From contig CANFNO010000233.1 of NCBI GenBank assembly GCA_947447845.1, positions 1 through 5,488 on the forward strand: DNA of 5,488 nucleotides. Reading direction: 5' to 3'. A program made the position numbers and the translations under genes. Source of the stretch: Burkholderiales bacterium (GTDB taxonomy: Bacteria > Pseudomonadota > Gammaproteobacteria > Burkholderiales > Burkholderiaceae). The notes under the pieces are model-generated. The model did no database searches. It worked only from the letters and a program-made list of their open reading frames with translations, and was not told where the DNA came from. This document shows, one piece after another, positions 5,215 to 5,488 of this stretch. The first letter of the stretch is position 1. Every line of letters begins with the position of its first letter.

Positions 5215-5488
5215 TTACGTTGCGGTTGCCGCGTTCCATGCGGCAACAAATGCCAGGCCGCGTTCATGTACCAAGGTTGCTGCAGTTCCTGGTGCATACA
5301 ACTGGCTGCCTATGCCAAAACCCGTGGCACCCGCCTTAACCCACGCACCCATGCTCTCAGGCGTAATACCACCCACCGGCCAGAACTCGGTGCCGGTTGG
5401 CAACACGGATTTCATGGCTTTGAGTCCGCCATGCCCGACCATCTCGGACGGAAACAGTTTCAGCGCATGCGCACCGGCCTCCAGCGCC
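5215..5488 (-). CDS. dgoA: 2-dehydro-3-deoxy-6-phosphogalactonate aldolase, C-terminal part (5' end outside window)
   Basis: DgoA cleaves 2-dehydro-3-deoxy-6-phosphogalactonate to pyruvate and D-glyceraldehyde 3-phosphate in the De Ley-Doudoroff route of galactose/galactonate use. It is a class I aldolase of the KDPG/KHG family. About 90 residues are visible, reading from base 5487 leftwards to the TAA at 5215-5217; the family is about 205 residues. The visible part opens with ALEAGAHALKLFPSE, whose Lys in LKLFP is the Schiff-base lysine (visible residue 10). It continues with GLKAMKSVLP, then VGGITPESMGAWVKAG with the phosphate-binding VGGITP, and FGIGSQLYAPG. The match to DgoA (LKAVLP, VGGVTPENLAQW, GLGSDLYRAG in E. 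coli as I recall) is closer than to Eda, whose motif is FKFFPAE. An ATG at 5442 is internal. It converges on rsmI; its own neighbours lie off the right edge. Confidence 0.87.
   Translation of the reverse strand, partial: ALEAGAHALKLFPSEMVGHGGLKAMKSVLPTGTEFWPVGGITPESMGAWVKAGATGFGIGSQLYAPGTAATLVHERGLAFVAAWNAATAT

Overview
The window is about 5.5 kb of densely packed, moderately GC-rich chromosomal DNA with no stretch over 100 bases lacking a gene. Gene content and order point to a betaproteobacterium of the order Burkholderiales, perhaps Comamonadaceae. The grounds are tandem pilT-pilU, a rsmI / yraN / SIS / BON-lipoprotein cluster without lpoA, and close protein resemblance to those families. 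This placement is inferred from remembered gene families, not from a search.

Layout. The left part runs on the + strand: the 3' end of pilT (entering from the left edge), pilU, and a beta-hydroxyacid dehydrogenase-family oxidoreductase three bases after pilU. A perfect bidirectional intrinsic terminator (2466-2497) closes this unit and also the unit facing it. That second unit is on the - strand, reading yraN -> SIS protein (diaA/gmhA-like) -> dolP-like BON lipoprotein, the last two joined by an ATGA overlap. On the + strand rsmI diverges from yraN, with only one base between the two start codons. At the right edge the C-terminal half of a DgoA-type 2-dehydro-3-deoxy-6-phosphogalactonate aldolase enters on the - strand, convergent with rsmI.

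Function. PilT and PilU are the retraction ATPases of type IV pili. The rsmI-yraN-diaA-dolP block corresponds to E. coli yraL-yraN-yraO-yraP: a 16S rRNA 2'-O-methyltransferase, a nuclease-fold protein of unknown role, a SIS-domain protein, and an outer-membrane lipoprotein. The oxidoreductase and the aldolase are metabolic neighbours with no visible functional link to the rest.

No mobile element, CRISPR array, tRNA, rRNA or defence system was found, and nothing supports a wholly new system. The most interesting points are small: a three-segment set of mutually exclusive hairpins between pilT and pilU, the one-base divergent start arrangement of yraN and rsmI, and a SIS protein at the diaA position that keeps the metal-binding and catalytic residues of GmhA.
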